Shown piece by piece: positions 61,841 through 64,000 of a stretch of 64,000 nt of DNA. The first letter of the stretch is position 1; every line of letters begins with the position of its first letter. The notes under the pieces were generated by a model, which was given only the letters and a program-made list of their open reading frames with translations, made no database searches and was not told the origin of the DNA. Source of the stretch: Watersipora subatra (Eukaryota > Bryozoa > Gymnolaemata > Cheilostomatida > Watersiporidae); assembly GCF_963576615.1 (NCBI RefSeq), contig NC_088710.1, forward strand, positions 186,001 to 250,000, read 5' to 3'. Made by a program: the position numbers and the translations under genes.

Positions 61841-64000
61841 AATGCTCTGGAGGTTGTTTGTGATTTCGAGATTAGTCTCCACGAAGCGGTAAAATCAGCA
61901 TGGCCCAATGTAGCAATATGTGGGTGCTATTTCCACTTCACCCAGAGTGTTTCTCGGAAGGTGGCAGCGCTTGGTCTGAAATCCGCATACCAGAAAGATT
62001 GTAATGTTCAAGATATTGTACAAAAGCTATCAAGTATGGGCTTCCTTCCACCACATCACGTGATCGGGGCATTTGAGTGAGTTGTATTAAATTAGCATGA
62101 CTGTTTAATGAAGATTTTTATTGTTATATATGTTTATTTATTTCATTTGAAATTCCTATAGTAAAAACGTGGTCTGCCTTAACATGATAATCATTTGAAC
62201 AGTTGAAACTGGGTTGTGAAATGTATATATCCTTGGATAGTTTTCTCAAGTTAAACACCTTTATTAGACAAAGTCCAGGCAACAACTGTTACAGGTGCGA
62301 TGACTAATTATGCAATGAACTGGCTTATTAAGATATAAATTATCTAAACATACAAGTAGGAGACAATAATGATGTAAGGTCACAGAGAAAGGGTTATAGT
62401 ACCATTTTCAACATGAACAAATGCTGATCAGCAGATGTGTGCATTAAAAATTGGTTTAAAAGCAAATAGGCCTGTTTTCTGAAATATGGCATTGATAGGA
62501 TTAACCATCACTTTATTACTAACGAATATATTGGATGAAACCTTTCATCTGGCTTCTTCAAAAATAATATAACTTATAAGTATAATATAACTTCAGTGTA
62601 AATTCAAAGCAACCAAAAAATATGAGCTACCAATTGCCATGAAACAGTTTTACAAAGTACATATTTTGCAAGAGAGCAAATGCAGCAAACGTTTGAGTTC
62701 GCCACCTATAAATCCAACCAAACATCTCATAGTATGATTTCCACCATGCTTCCTCGATGACATCTGAATCCTTAATTAATGTTTTCTCATTTCCTATTGT
62801 AGTAGCTTAAAGAGCTCAGTAGCTGTAAGAGAGGCGGCGAAACATTTCCCAGCCATGGAGATGTTACTAGCCTATTTCCATGATACCTTTATACACGGAG
62901 TCATTCCAATCAGTGTATGGAATGTATATTTTCGAGACATAAGCACACGGACTAACAACTATGTGGAAGGTGAATATAAAAAGCTGAAACAAATTACAAT
63001 ATCAAAAAACTCAGACATCGTCCTTTACACAATATTAGTGATGCTTGGAAATTCGGCTTCCCCAGTTATTGCATATTGTTTACATTTGTGGAATATGTTG
63101 AATCTTGTTAACAAAAATATCTGTCAGCAAAACAATTCTCGCCAGCAGTATGCAGGCAGATTTTTATTCTTAAGACTATATTCTATAATGATACATCATG
63201 TGCCGATATCCTTTGATTCTGATTCATATTATTCTGCTGTTTTAACATATTGAAAACCAGCAAAGTTTATTGACACTCAATTTATAATTTTGTCTTCCTC
63301 AAAGTAATTCAATAAAAAAGAGAAGCGTTCAAAAAGCCGCTGCCTTCACTACAAACTTTAAGTATTTTACTGCATATGTGCATATCAAACATTACGTAGA
63401 CGACAGTGCGAATGTGCAGTCCCCAGTATTTAGGCTAAGATCCTAAAAGGCTCGTGAGCATACAGCAATCTGCTGTAAATCAGAAATAAGCTTCCACAAA
63501 AAAAATAAAAGCTGTATGCAATTTTTATCCGAAATTTTGGATTAAAAAAGATCATTCGTATAGCTTAATCATACTATGAGTTTATTCAGCAGTGTTTGTC
63601 TTTTATGCCTAGCCTGGAACAGCCATTTCAATGACGTCGTTGGAAGGAAGCACCCTTCGATATGGCTTCTCATTTCATGTCTAAAAGATGAAGAAGTGTT
63701 GTATAAACAACGAGCCGCAGCTGCTGAAAAAGGTTTGTCTTTTTACGAAAAAATATAGGAACGATCATTATAATCTACCTTCTTTGGCAAACCATATATA
63801 TATATATATATATACCCTAAACGCTTTTCAAATGCATTTTTATTTATATGCAATAATTTTCATTTCAGGGAAACTGATAGTTCGCAGGCGCAAAAAGTGG
63901 CAGAAGTTAGAAGAACGAATCCAAAAGCTCAAGAGACAGCTGGAGCAGGGAAAGCGAACAATAACTAGCTATTGGCGAGCGATAAAATATGCTGTGAATG
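61841..64000 (+). CDS. MULE-domain transposase-derived gene, copy B (open, 5'-truncated, runs off window)
   Basis: Exons: 61841-62076 (ALEVVCDFEISLHEAVK, CGCYFHFTQSVSRKVAALGL, GFLPPHHVIGAFE), 62803-62969 (ISVWNVYFRDISTRTNNYVE), 63613-63732 (WNSHFNDVVGRKHPSIW) and 63869 onward (GKLIVRRRKKWQKLEERIQKL). Splice sites are GT-AG and phases 2, 1, 1 join without stops. This is the MULE transposase-like fold: the DFE acidic motif, the C-x-FH motif and the RTNN-VEG signature are in the expected order, with a coiled, basic C-terminus. The first exon has no acceptor; it is fused directly to the coil exon of copy A at about 61838-61841, which is the duplication breakpoint. Whether it is expressed is unknown; the missing 5' end argues against a full transposase. 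Confidence 0.65.
63786..63812. repeat. TA microsatellite
   Basis: A short (TA)n run in the intron before the coil exon of copy B. Confidence 0.8.

Overview
The window is AT-rich animal DNA: large genes with GT-AG introns, metazoan gene families, AATAAA polyadenylation signals, many mobile-element fossils and no bacterial features. The families and the marine-invertebrate style of the repeats suggest a lophotrochozoan (for example a bryozoan or mollusc); this is an inference and the sequence alone does not settle it.

Two protein-coding genes can be reconstructed exon by exon, both on the + strand. Gene 1 (5557-28250) is a secreted Skeletor-like protein: signal peptide, two DM13 domains, a DOMON domain, the family's conserved tail, and an unusual cysteine-rich C-terminus. 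Its 17 proposed exons sum to 2304 nt, an exact multiple of three. Gene 2 (33828-40139) is a complete high-affinity choline transporter (CHT1/SLC5A7 type): 11 exons, 1764 nt, 587 residues. The two genes show no obvious functional link. Gene 1 is probably extracellular, and gene 2 marks presynaptic choline uptake in cholinergic neurons.

Layout: 84-4206 is a 4.1 kb fold-back element with about 1.3-1.4 kb inverted arms and a nested 186-bp MITE. 4.5-28.3 kb is the Skeletor-like gene, with introns swollen by minisatellites (10, 12, 16, 17, 19, 29, 36, 41, 42, 43 and 50 bp units). 28.3-33.8 kb is intergenic with more arrays. 33.8-40.1 kb is the choline transporter gene. 40.1-48.2 kb holds arrays, a Penelope-like retroelement fragment and a MULE-like transposase remnant. 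48.2-55 kb holds TIR elements, a P/THAP-type transposase relic, a second copy of the MITE and a long degenerate repeat field. 58.5-64 kb is a head-to-tail tandem duplication of a MULE-domain gene (one dead copy, one open but 5'-truncated), interrupted by a 485-bp palindrome. Summing my estimated spans, tandem arrays cover roughly a fifth of the window.

The most unusual signal is in the choline transporter gene. Two introns carry minisatellites whose unit is the authentic exon-end/5' splice-site junction, amplified about 10 and 20 times. Each array therefore lays out many near-perfect decoy donor sites just downstream of the real one. Several arrays in gene 1 also carry splice-signal-like cores.
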